From Heritagella_A intestinalis (GTDB lineage Bacteria; Bacillota; Clostridia; Oscillospirales; Acutalibacteraceae), in contig CAJFQF010000019.1 of the NCBI GenBank assembly GCA_904418995.1, forward strand, positions 1 through 30,813: 30,813 bases of DNA, read 5' to 3'. This document shows, piece by piece, positions 7,142 through 13,816 of the stretch. Below the pieces are notes generated by a model. It was not told the DNA's origin. It saw only the letters and a program-made list of their open reading frames with translations, and ran no database searches. A program made the position numbers and the translations under genes. Position 1 is the stretch's first letter. Every line of letters begins with the position of its first letter.

Positions 7142-8149
7142 TTACTTCGTTCCCTCGTACACAGCAACTGCGCAGGCCACGGTAGCGCCTACCATGGGGT
7201 TGTTGCCCATGCCCATGAGGCCCATCATTTCCACGTGGGCAGGCACGGAGGAAGAACCAGCAAACTGGGCGTCGCCATGCATACGGCCCATGGAGTCGGT
7301 CAGGCCATAGGAAGCGGGGCCAGCCGCCATGTTGTCGGGATGCAGGGTACGGCCGGTGCCGCCGCCGGAAGCCACGGAGAAGTACTTCTTGCCATTCTCC
7401 AGGGCCCACTTCTTGTAGGTGCCGGCAACCAGGTGCTGGAAGCGGGTGGGGTTGGTGGAGTTACCGGTGATGGACACGTCCACGCCCTCGTGCTTCATGA
7501 TAGCCACGCCTTCCAGAACGTCGTTAGCGCCATAGCACTTTACAGCAGCGCGCTCGCCGTCGGAGAAGGGACGGGTCTCCACAATCTTCAGCTCGCCAGT
7601 GAAGAAGTCATAGTCGGTCTTCACATAGGTAAAGCCGTTGATACGGGAAATGATATAAGCAGCGTCCTTGCCCAGGCCATTGAGGATGATGCGCAGGGGC
7701 TCCTTGCGGGCGCGGTTAGCAGTACGGGCAATGCCGATAGCGCCTTCGGCGGCGGCAAAGGACTCGTGGCCGGCCAGGAACGCAAAGCACTTGGTCTCGT
7801 CACGGAGCAGCATAGCGCCCAGGTTGCCGTGGCCCAGGCCCACGTTCCGCTGCTCGGCAACAGAGCCGGGCACGCAGAAAGCTTCCAGACCGATACCGAT
7901 AGCCTCAGCAGCCTCGGAAGCGGACTTAACGCCCTTCTTGATGGCAACAGCGCAGCCCAGGGTGTAGGCCCAGCTGGCGTTTTCAAAAGCGATGGGCTGT
8001 ACGCCCTTTACGATCTTATCCGGGTCAAAGCCCTTGCTCAGGCAGAGTTCCCGGGCCTCTTCGAGGCTGGCAATGCCGTACTCGGCGAGACACTTTTCGA
8101 TTTTGGCAATTCTTCTTTCCTTGCCTTCAAACATGACATCATTCGCCAT
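7142..8149 (-). CDS. GGGtGRT family protein, function unknown
   Basis: This 335-residue protein is recognised from its family-defining glycine motif (ASGGGTGRTLHP, near residue 260), followed by a Gly/Met-rich stretch (MMGLMGMGNNPMVGATVACA). This is the GGGtGRT family (PF14057 as I recall it), which is conserved in anaerobic bacteria but has no established activity. There is no signal peptide or clear membrane segment, so it should be cytoplasmic. It starts at ATG 8149 after AAGGAGGAC and lies 34 bases downstream of an Fe-S scaffold-like gene, probably on the same transcript. That neighbour suggests a metal-cluster connection, but no catalytic residue can be assigned here. Confidence 0.88.
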   Translation of the reverse strand: MANDVMFEGKERRIAKIEKCLAEYGIASLEEARELCLSKGFDPDKIVKGVQPIAFENASWAYTLGCAVAIKKGVKSASEAAEAIGIGLEAFCVPGSVAEQRNVGLGHGNLGAMLLRDETKCFAFLAGHESFAAAEGAIGIARTANRARKEPLRIILNGLGKDAAYIISRINGFTYVKTDYDFFTGELKIVETRPFSDGERAAVKCYGANDVLEGVAIMKHEGVDVSITGNSTNPTRFQHLVAGTYKKWALENGKKYFSVASGGGTGRTLHPDNMAAGPASYGLTDSMGRMHGDAQFAGSSSVPAHVEMMGLMGMGNNPMVGATVACAVAVYEGTK

Positions 8150-8183
8150 TACAGTTTGTCCTCCTTACTATGGTCTCTTTGAC

Positions 8184-8876
8184 TTATTCTTCGCGGGGAT
8201 CGATATACTTGGCAGCGCCGTCAAAGCGGCCATACTGGCCAATGTTCTTCTTGAAGGCCTCGTCGGGGCTTACGCCGTGACGGATATCCTCCAGCATTTT
8301 GCCCAGCTTCACGAACTGGTAGCCGATAACCTCGCCTTCCTCGTCCAGAGCCATCTTCAGGACATAGCCTTCGGCCATTTCCATGTAGCGCACGCCCTTA
8401 GCGCCGGTGCTGAACATGGTGCCTACCTGAGAACGCAGGCCCTTGCCCAGGTCTTCCAGGCTGGCGCCCACGGGGAGACCGTCCTCGGAGAAAGCGGTCT
8501 GGCTGCGGCCATAGGCCAGCTGCTTGAAGATCTCGCGCATAGCCACGTTAATAGCGTCGCACACCAGGTCGGTGTTGAGGCATTCCAGCAGAGTCTTGCC
8601 GGGGAGGATCTCAGCGGCCATAGCAGCGGAGTGGGTCATGCCGGAGCAGCCCAGGGTCTCCACCAGAGCTTCCTGTACGATGCCCTCTTTCACGTTCAGG
8701 GTCAGTTTACATGCGCCCTGCTGGGGAGCACACCAGCCCACGCCGTGGGACAGGCCGGAAATGTCGGAGATCTGGTAGGACTTTACCCACTTGCCTTCCT
8801 CCGGGATGGGGGCGGGGCCGTGATGGGGGCCCTTTTTGACAGTACACATCTTTTCCACTTCAGCGGAATAATTCAT
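8184..8876 (-). CDS. Iron-sulfur cluster assembly scaffold-like protein (IscU/NifU-like)
   Basis: This 230-residue protein is related to NifU/IscU-type scaffolds but carries extra sequence at both ends. Cysteines that could hold a cluster are visible at Cys11, in GWCAPQQGACK, in TLGCSGMTHSAAM and in ECLNTDLVCD. The block LGCSGMTHSAAMAAEILPGKT matches the IscU-like core. Its C-terminal third is not found in classical IscU (about 125-150 residues), so a specialised scaffold is likely. ATG 8876 is chosen because AAAGGAG precedes it at a good distance on the minus strand; an open frame extends further upstream but runs through the promoter. It is the first gene of a two-gene operon with GGGtGRT. 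Confidence 0.85.
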   Translation of the reverse strand: MNYSAEVEKMCTVKKGPHHGPAPIPEEGKWVKSYQISDISGLSHGVGWCAPQQGACKLTLNVKEGIVQEALVETLGCSGMTHSAAMAAEILPGKTLLECLNTDLVCDAINVAMREIFKQLAYGRSQTAFSEDGLPVGASLEDLGKGLRSQVGTMFSTGAKGVRYMEMAEGYVLKMALDEEGEVIGYQFVKLGKMLEDIRHGVSPDEAFKKNIGQYGRFDGAAKYIDPREE

Positions 8877-8945
8877 ATCGGTACTCCTTTCGGTTTCAGA
8901 ATGCTTCAGGCGCCGCGGAAAATCCGGGGCCGCACATGTACCTAT

Positions 8946-8974
8946 ATTATAATCATTTTCCCCGGTTTTCGCAA
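8946..8974 (-). promoter_or_regulatory. Sigma-A-type promoter of the scaffold-GGGtGRT operon
   Basis: On the minus strand TTGCGA (8969-8974) and a perfect TATAAT (8946-8951) are separated by 17 bases. They lie about 70 bases before the scaffold start codon. Confidence 0.75.
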
Positions 8975-9122
8975 GGGTTCCCGTAAATATTTTCATATTC
9001 CATGAGAAATTTTCCAAAAAATTCCCCTGTCCTGCCGCTGCGGCCCTTCCGGGGCGGAGGAAATTTTCCCTGCGCCGCGGTTTTTCTGAATTTTCTTCCC
9101 GACATTCTGCGTAAGAAAGGCC

Positions 9123-9151
9123 TTGACTTTTATCGCGGAGTATGATATAGT
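9123..9151 (+). promoter_or_regulatory. Sigma-A-type promoter of the ylxM-ffh-rpsP operon
   Basis: TTGACT (9123-9128) and TATAGT (9146-9151) are spaced 17 bases apart, giving a start near 9158. That start falls right at the beginning of the hairpin described next. Confidence 0.75.
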
Positions 9152-9157
9152 TCTTGT

Positions 9158-9180
9158 CTGTAAAGAAAACCTCTTTACAG
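9158..9180 (+). promoter_or_regulatory. Perfect 9-bp inverted repeat at the transcription start of the ylxM operon
   Basis: CTGTAAAGA (9158-9166) is followed by a 5-base loop and TCTTTACAG (9172-9180). It begins at the predicted transcription start and ends just before the AAGGAGG ribosome-binding site (9188-9194). It could be a repressor operator or a 5'-terminal stem that protects the mRNA. No T run follows, so it is not a terminator. Confidence 0.6.
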
Positions 9181-9199
9181 AACCACAAGGAGGCGCCCC

Positions 9200-9568
9200 A
9201 TGGCAAAGAATCTTCAGATCTCCTTCCTGCTGGATTTTTATGGCGAAATGCTCACGGAAAAGCAGCGGGAAATGATTGAATACTATTATAATGAGGATCT
9301 TTCCCTGGCGGAGATCGCCGATAACCAGGGTATCACCCGCCAAGGTGTGCGGGATTCCATCAAGCGGGCGGAGGCCCAGCTTTTGGAGATGGAAGAGAGG
9401 CTGGGCTTGGCCCGGCGGTTCCGGGAAATGCGGGAAGGCCTTTCCCAGATCTGCGATGCCGCCCTGCGTATCCAGGAATACAACGCCCGGTACATCTACG
9501 CCCAGGAAGTGGAGCGGGAGGTCCGGAATATTATCGATACGGCGCAGAAGCTTTGTGAAGATGAATAA
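9200..9568 (+). CDS. ylxM: YlxM/p13-like helix-turn-helix protein associated with SRP
   Basis: This 122-residue protein belongs to the UPF0122/YlxM family. It has a sigma-70-region-4-like helix-turn-helix at about residues 18-60 (LTEKQREMIEYYYNEDLSLAEIA, then ITRQGVRDSIKRAE) and a long charged C-terminal helix. In streptococci the homologue binds SRP components and modulates Ffh activity. Gene order supports this: ffh follows after 38 bases. AAGGAGG lies six bases before ATG 9200. It is the first gene of the operon, behind a promoter and a perfect inverted repeat. Confidence 0.92.
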   Translation: MAKNLQISFLLDFYGEMLTEKQREMIEYYYNEDLSLAEIADNQGITRQGVRDSIKRAEAQLLEMEERLGLARRFREMREGLSQICDAALRIQEYNARYIYAQEVEREVRNIIDTAQKLCEDE

Positions 9569-9606
9569 CCGGCGGCTTTGGCCGGCAGAGAAAGGATGGC
9601 GGCAGT

Positions 9607-10956
9607 TTGGCTTTTGAAGGATTGGCTGAAAAGCTGGCAAACTCATTTAAAAAGCTCCGTTCCAAGGGAAAACTCAGCGAATCGGATGTGCGGGACGCTA
9701 TGCGCGAGGTGCGTTTGGCCCTGCTGGAAGCCGACGTCAACTATAAAGTGGCCAAGGAGTTCACCGCCAAGGTCACGGAGCGGGCCATTGGCGCCGAGGT
9801 AATGGAGAGTCTGACCCCGGCCCAGATGGTCATTAAGATCGTCAACGAAGAGCTCACAGCCCTCATGGGCGGCTCCCAGGCTCGGCTGGATATGCCCTCC
9901 AAGCCGCCGGCTATTGTAATGCTCTGCGGCCTTCAGGGCGCTGGTAAGACCACCCACGCCGCCAAGCTGGCCAAATTGCTCAAGAGCCAGGGGCATCGCC
10001 CGCTGCTGGTGGCCTGCGATATTTACCGCCCGGCCGCTATTAAACAGCTGCAGGTAGTGGGTGAGCAGGCAGGGGTTCCGGTCTTTGAAATGGGCACGGA
10101 AAAGCCCGTGAAAATTGCCCAGGCGGCGATCCGCCAGGCCAAGGATTACGGCTATGATTATGTGCTCATCGATACCGCTGGCCGTCTGCAAATTGATGAA
10201 GCCCTCATGGAAGAGCTGCGGCAGATGAAGGAAGCGGTGAACCCCTCGGATATTCTGTTGGTGGTGGACTCCATGACCGGCCAGGAAGCCGTGAATGTGG
10301 CAAAGACCTTCGATGACCTGCTGGAGATTACCGGCGTCATCCTCACCAAGCTGGACGGCGACACCCGGGGCGGCGCGGCTTTGTCCATCCGCTCTGTCAC
10401 CGGAAAGCCCATCAAGTTTGCCGGCGTAGGTGAGAAGCTGTCAGATATTGAGGCCTTCCACCCCGACCGCATGGCTTCCCGGATTTTGGGCATGGGAGAC
10501 GTGCTGTCCCTCATTGAGGACGCCCAGGCGAAGCTGGACGAAAACGCCGCCCGGAAGGCCGCGGAAAAGATGATGCAGAACCGCTTCGACCTGAACGACC
10601 TGTTGGAACAGTTCGAGCAGGTGAAGAAGATGGGGCCGCTGAAGAACGTCATTTCCAAGCTGCCGGGCATGGATAAGCAGCTGAAAAACGTGGACTTGGA
10701 CGACAGCGACAAGATGATGGAGCGCATGAAAGCCATTATCCTTTCCATGACTCCCCGGGAGCGGGAAAAGCCCGAGATCATCAATCCTTCCCGGAAACGC
10801 CGCATTGCCGCGGGCAGTGGCATGAAGGTGGAGGATGTGAACCGGCTGCTCCGCCAGTTTGAACAGATGCAGAAAATGATGAAGCAGCTTCGCCCCGGTA
10901 AGGGCAAGGGCAAAAAGCGGCGGATGTTGCCTCCGGGCATGATGCCGCCTATGTAA
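9607..10956 (+). CDS. ffh: Signal recognition particle protein Ffh (SRP54)
   Basis: This 449-residue GTPase binds the signal sequence of nascent membrane and secreted proteins and delivers ribosomes to FtsY at the membrane. The N domain covers residues 1-90. The G domain has the P loop GLQGAGKTT (108-116), DTAGRLQ, the TKLDGDTRGG motif and a closing GVGEKLSDIEAFHP. The methionine-rich M domain, with the ...MTPREREKPEIINPSRKRRIAAGSG RNA-binding segment, ends in a basic GKGKGKKRR tail. The start is a TTG at 9607: AAAGGA lies at 9591-9596 and the product then begins MAFEGLAEKL as in other Ffh proteins. No ATG fits better. Confidence 0.97.
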   Translation: MAFEGLAEKLANSFKKLRSKGKLSESDVRDAMREVRLALLEADVNYKVAKEFTAKVTERAIGAEVMESLTPAQMVIKIVNEELTALMGGSQARLDMPSKPPAIVMLCGLQGAGKTTHAAKLAKLLKSQGHRPLLVACDIYRPAAIKQLQVVGEQAGVPVFEMGTEKPVKIAQAAIRQAKDYGYDYVLIDTAGRLQIDEALMEELRQMKEAVNPSDILLVVDSMTGQEAVNVAKTFDDLLEITGVILTKLDGDTRGGAALSIRSVTGKPIKFAGVGEKLSDIEAFHPDRMASRILGMGDVLSLIEDAQAKLDENAARKAAEKMMQNRFDLNDLLEQFEQVKKMGPLKNVISKLPGMDKQLKNVDLDDSDKMMERMKAIILSMTPREREKPEIINPSRKRRIAAGSGMKVEDVNRLLRQFEQMQKMMKQLRPGKGKGKKRRMLPPGMMPPM

Positions 10957-11045
10957 TATAGAATTCATCCGGCGGGAAAGCCCTTTGGGGAACGCGCCGG
11001 TGAAGATATACTTTTTTATGAAATCAATTTTGGAGGTATAGTCAA

Positions 11046-11288
11046 ATGGCAGTTAAGATCAGACTTCGCAGAATGGGCGCTAAGAAATCCCCCTTCTATC
11101 GCATCGTGGTAGCAGATTCCCGTTATCCCCGCGACGGCCGTTTCATTGAGGAAATCGGCTACTACAACCCCATGGAGGAGCCCTCTGTGGTGAAGGTTGA
11201 CCCCGAGAAGGCCAAGAAGTGGATTGCTAACGGCGCTCAGCCCACCGACACGGTGAAGGCTCTCTTCAAGAAGCACGGCGTGCTGTAA
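11046..11288 (+). CDS. rpsP: 30S ribosomal protein S16
   Basis: This 80-residue protein starts MAVKIRLRRMGAKKSPFYRI, the classical S16 beginning, and contains VVADSRYPRDGRFIEEIGYYNP. S16 binds 16S rRNA early in assembly of the small subunit. TGGAGGT stands before ATG 11046. The 89-base gap from ffh contains a loose inverted repeat (CCGGCG 10969-10974 / CGCCGG 10995-11000) that might be a leader structure, but nothing proves regulation. The next gene, khpA, starts 28 bases later. Confidence 0.97.
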   Translation: MAVKIRLRRMGAKKSPFYRIVVADSRYPRDGRFIEEIGYYNPMEEPSVVKVDPEKAKKWIANGAQPTDTVKALFKKHGVL

Positions 11289-11316
11289 AAAGCTCTCGGA
11301 ATTGGAGGAATCAACC

Positions 11317-11550
11317 ATGCAGGAATTGCTGGCATCCATCGCCCAGGGCCTTGTGGAAAACCCTGACGCGGTGTCGGTTACGGCGGATGCTCCCGCTGAA
11401 GATGGAACGGTGGTCTATCATCTGCACGTGGCAGAAGAGGACATGGGCCGGGTCATCGGCAAGCAGGGCCGCATTGCCCGGGCTATCCGCGTGGTGATGC
11501 GCGCGGCGGCTACCCGGGAAAATCGGAAAGTGGCTGTGGAGATCGGCTAA
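11317..11550 (+). CDS. khpA: KH-domain RNA-binding protein KhpA
   Basis: This 77-residue single KH-domain protein has the RNA-binding GxxG loop as VIGKQGR. KhpA (YlqC) pairs with KhpB/Jag in other Firmicutes and binds many RNAs, affecting cell size and envelope synthesis. It occupies its usual place between rpsP and rimM. ATG 11317 is chosen with GGAGGAA at 11304-11310; an upstream TTG at 11302 overlaps that site and is unlikely. A terminator-like hairpin follows, so transcripts may partly end here before rimM-trmD. Confidence 0.93.
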   Translation: MQELLASIAQGLVENPDAVSVTADAPAEDGTVVYHLHVAEEDMGRVIGKQGRIARAIRVVMRAAATRENRKVAVEIG

Positions 11551-11563
11551 GCCGACTCTTTCA

Positions 11564-11608
11564 GGAAGGGTCATGACAAAGGAGTTTTGTCACGGCCCTT
11601 TCTTTTTG
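11564..11608 (+). terminator. Intra-operon terminator between khpA and rimM
   Basis: GAAGGG...GACAAA (from 11565) pairs with TTTGTC...CCCTTTC (to 11602), with a few mismatches and a GGAG-containing loop, followed by TTTTT. It may set a lower level of rimM-trmD relative to the ribosomal genes, or separate them completely. Confidence 0.7.
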
Positions 11609-11654
11609 CAGCAAGGAAGCGCCAATGGAATAAGACGCAAATGGAGGAAAGCAT

Positions 11655-12170
11655 ATGCGCAAAGAATTTCTGGAAGCAGGGAAGGTCGTGGGCACCCACG
11701 GTGTGCGGGGAGAGCTCCGGGTGGAGCCCTGGTGCGATTCCGCCGAGTTCCTTACCCAGTTTAAAACATTGTATTGGGAAAAGGGGAGCGTCCCTGTCAA
11801 GGTGCTGGGCGCCCGGGTACACAAATCCCTGGTGCTGCTCCGGCTGGAAGGGGTGGGGTCCGCCACCCAGGGGGATATGCTCCGGGGAAAGATTCTGTAT
11901 TTGGCCCGCAAGGATGCGAAACTGCCGGAGGGACGGTATTTTATCCAGGACTTAATCGGGATGCAGATACAGGATGCTGCTTCCGGGCAGGTTTATGGAC
12001 AGCTCCAGGAGGTTTTCCAAACAGGGGCCAATGATGTGTACCGGATTGTGGGGGAAAACGGCCGGGAGTACCTGTTCCCGGCGGTGGGCGACATGATTGC
12101 CGAGACCAATCTGGAGGAAGGCGTGATCCGGGTGCGCCCAATTCCCGGAATTTTTGAGGATGAGGTCTGA
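11655..12170 (+). CDS. rimM: Ribosome maturation factor RimM
   Basis: This 171-residue protein has the RimM N-terminal beta-barrel (AGKVVGTHGVRGELRVEPW near residues 7-25) and a C-terminal PRC barrel (about 95-171; DLIGMQI, then YLFPAVGDMIAETNLEEGVIRV). It binds S19 and the 30S head and helps late small-subunit maturation. GGAGGAAAG lies just before ATG 11655. trmD follows after only six bases, so the two are almost certainly cotranslated. Confidence 0.95.
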   Translation: MRKEFLEAGKVVGTHGVRGELRVEPWCDSAEFLTQFKTLYWEKGSVPVKVLGARVHKSLVLLRLEGVGSATQGDMLRGKILYLARKDAKLPEGRYFIQDLIGMQIQDAASGQVYGQLQEVFQTGANDVYRIVGENGREYLFPAVGDMIAETNLEEGVIRVRPIPGIFEDEV

Positions 12171-12176
12171 GTTTCC

Positions 12177-12914
12177 ATGAGAATTGATTTGTTGACCCTG
12201 TTTCCCGATATGTGCGAGGCCGTCATGGCGGAGAGTATCGTGGGCCGTGCGCGGAAGAAAGGCTATTTGCAGGTATGCTGCCACCAAATCCGCGACTATG
12301 CCTATGACAAGCATCAGCGGGTGGACGATTGCCCCTTTGGCGGCGGCAAAGGGATGCTGCTCATGGCGGAGCCCATTGCCCTGTGCATTGACGACCTGAC
12401 GGCACATTTGGGCAAAAAGCCGCATATGATTTATATGTCCCCCCAAGGCAGTGTGCTGAACCAGCAGCGGATTAAAGAGCTGGGGCAGATGGAGAACATC
12501 GCGATTCTCTGCGGCCACTATGAAGGGGTGGATGAGCGGCTCCTGGATGCTTATGTGGACGAACAGATCTCCCTGGGGGATTTCGTCCTCACCGGGGGAG
12601 AACTGCCGGCCCTGGCCCTGGCAGACGCTGTAAGCCGCATGGTAAAGGGTGTTTTGTCAGAGGATGTGTGCTTTGAAGAGGAAAGCCACTATAACGGCCT
12701 GCTGGAATATCCCCATTATACCCGCCCGGCGGTGTGGAGAGGCCGGGAAGTGCCGCCGGTGCTTCTCAGCGGCCACCACGCCAACATCGCCAAGTGGCGG
12801 CGGGCCCAGTCTTTGTGGCGCACCTTGCAGCACCGCCCGGATATGCTGGAGCAGGTGGAATTTGAAAAAGGGGACGCAGATCTCCTGTATCAGATCCGGC
12901 ATGGCGAAGAATAA
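12177..12914 (+). CDS. trmD: tRNA (guanine-N1)-methyltransferase TrmD
   Basis: This 245-residue SPOUT methyltransferase forms m1G37 next to the anticodon and prevents +1 frameshifting. It opens MRIDLLTLFPDMC as usual. The trefoil-knot AdoMet site shows as ILCGHYEGVDER (about 111-122) and ISLGDFVLTGGELPALALAD (about 130-150). The GGGKGMLLM block is the substrate loop. The C-terminal segment, NIAKWRR, is the tRNA-binding part. It is the last gene of the operon; rplS, which often follows trmD, is absent and a 520-base gap comes next. Confidence 0.97.
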   Translation: MRIDLLTLFPDMCEAVMAESIVGRARKKGYLQVCCHQIRDYAYDKHQRVDDCPFGGGKGMLLMAEPIALCIDDLTAHLGKKPHMIYMSPQGSVLNQQRIKELGQMENIAILCGHYEGVDERLLDAYVDEQISLGDFVLTGGELPALALADAVSRMVKGVLSEDVCFEEESHYNGLLEYPHYTRPAVWRGREVPPVLLSGHHANIAKWRRAQSLWRTLQHRPDMLEQVEFEKGDADLLYQIRHGEE

Positions 12915-13269
12915 TCTATTCGCTAGCTGGGGCGGCAGGGCCTTGCCATAAGGGGCTTTTCTCCGGAAAAAGGGCGTATCCGAACTCCCGAGATTTTCCG
13001 TTCTATGGGCAAAGTGCCGAAAAATTTTTTGTGCGGCTTGCTGCCTGAAAAAATCCCATTTTCAGGAAACTCCTTACAGGGAATTCTTCCGGTTTTTTTA
13101 AGGGCTTTTACTGTTCTTGCTCCAGAATGTTTAGAAAAAACTGGGCCAAAATACCAATATTTCCCCGTTGCCCGCTAAAAAGTTATTAACATACACGTCA
13201 AGATGCACAAAGAGCACCGATCCCGTTTTCGGCCCATTCAGTCACACAGCCGAAATTTTCGAGAGAAGG
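12915..13269. other. Gene-free gap with several inverted repeats
   Basis: No convincing gene was found. The sequence is A/T-richer than its neighbours. It holds a perfect 8-bp stem CCTGAAAA/TTTTCAGG (13044-13051 / 13059-13066) and a perfect 7-bp stem TTTCGGC/GCCGAAA (13227-13233 / 13249-13255) that ends 14 bases before the -35 box of the HPr promoter. Neither is followed by a T run. The second is well placed for a regulator-binding site. No clear terminator for trmD could be picked out. Confidence 0.4.
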
Positions 13270-13297
13270 TTGACGGCATGGCGAATTGTGGTATAAT
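13270..13297 (+). promoter_or_regulatory. Promoter of the HPr gene
   Basis: TTGACG (13270-13275) and a perfect TATAAT (13292-13297) are spaced 16 bases apart. The start would be near 13304, leaving a leader of about 130 bases before ptsH. The leader has a palindromic AAACGCGTTT at its beginning but matches no riboswitch class I know. Confidence 0.7.
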
Positions 13298-13436
13298 AGC
13301 CTTAAATTAACAGGATAAACGCGTTTGCTGGAATAACGGTGAGAGGCGGACCCCAAGGAGCTGATCCGGGTTTCAGTGAGTGTGTCTGTTTTGATTTTGT
13401 CTGAATCTTTTATTACTGCTTAGGAGAGTGACTACC

Positions 13437-13700
13437 ATGTGTGTAAAAGAAGTTATGGTGCAGAATCAGGTTGGCCTCCACGCCCGTCCGGCAACTTTCT
13501 TTATCCAGAAGGCCAATGAGTTCAAATCCTCCATCTGGGTGGAGAAGGAAGAGCGCCGCGTAAACGCGAAGAGCCTGCTGGGCGTTCTGTCCCTGGGCAT
13601 CGTAGGCGGCACCAACATCCGCATCATCGCCGACGGCGCTGATGAGCAGGAGGCTGTGGACAGCCTGGTAGACCTGGTGAAGTCCGGTTTTGCCGAGTGA
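13437..13700 (+). CDS. ptsH: Phosphocarrier protein HPr
   Basis: This 87-residue protein has the active-site histidine at His15 (GLHARPAT) and the regulatory serine at Ser46 (AKSLLGVLSLG). His15 passes phosphate from enzyme I to sugar-specific PTS components, and Ser46 is the target of HPr kinase in Firmicutes catabolite control. Having both distinguishes it from Crh, which lacks His15. ATG 13437 is selected with AGGAG at 13422-13426. Enzyme I is not beside it: the gene is monocistronic, with its own promoter, a long leader and two terminators. Confidence 0.93.
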   Translation: MCVKEVMVQNQVGLHARPATFFIQKANEFKSSIWVEKEERRVNAKSLLGVLSLGIVGGTNIRIIADGADEQEAVDSLVDLVKSGFAE

Positions 13701-13721
13701 GAAACTGAATCTCAAAGAATT

Positions 13722-13767
13722 GCCGCGGCGGGCCTTTTGGGCTGAAGTGTGCCGCGGTAATTTTTTT
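13722..13767 (+). terminator. First terminator after ptsH
   Basis: TTGCCGCGGC (from 13722) pairs with GCCGCGGTAA (to 13760) around a loop containing a smaller GGCC...GGGC element, followed by seven T residues (13761-13767). Confidence 0.75.
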
Positions 13768-13797
13768 ACACCGCCGGCTGGCGGTGTTTTTGTTTTT
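13768..13797 (+). terminator. Second, perfect terminator after ptsH
   Basis: ACACCGCC (13768-13775) and GGCGGTGT (13780-13787) form a perfect 8-bp stem with a 4-base loop, followed by TTTTGTTTTT. It abuts the first terminator and lies just before the uvrC ribosome-binding site, so uvrC would need its own promoter or read-through. Confidence 0.85.
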
Positions 13798-13816
13798 CCA
13801 GAAAGGAGGCGTTTCC

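Noticed and set aside
7235..8182. A 315-codon open frame on the plus strand
   Set aside because: It is antisense to the GGGtGRT gene, which has a ribosome-binding site, promoter and terminator on the minus strand.
8877..9206. N-terminal extension of the scaffold gene
   Set aside because: The frame stays open, but it crosses the operon promoter and the opposite promoter of ylxM; ATG 8876 has a good ribosome-binding site.
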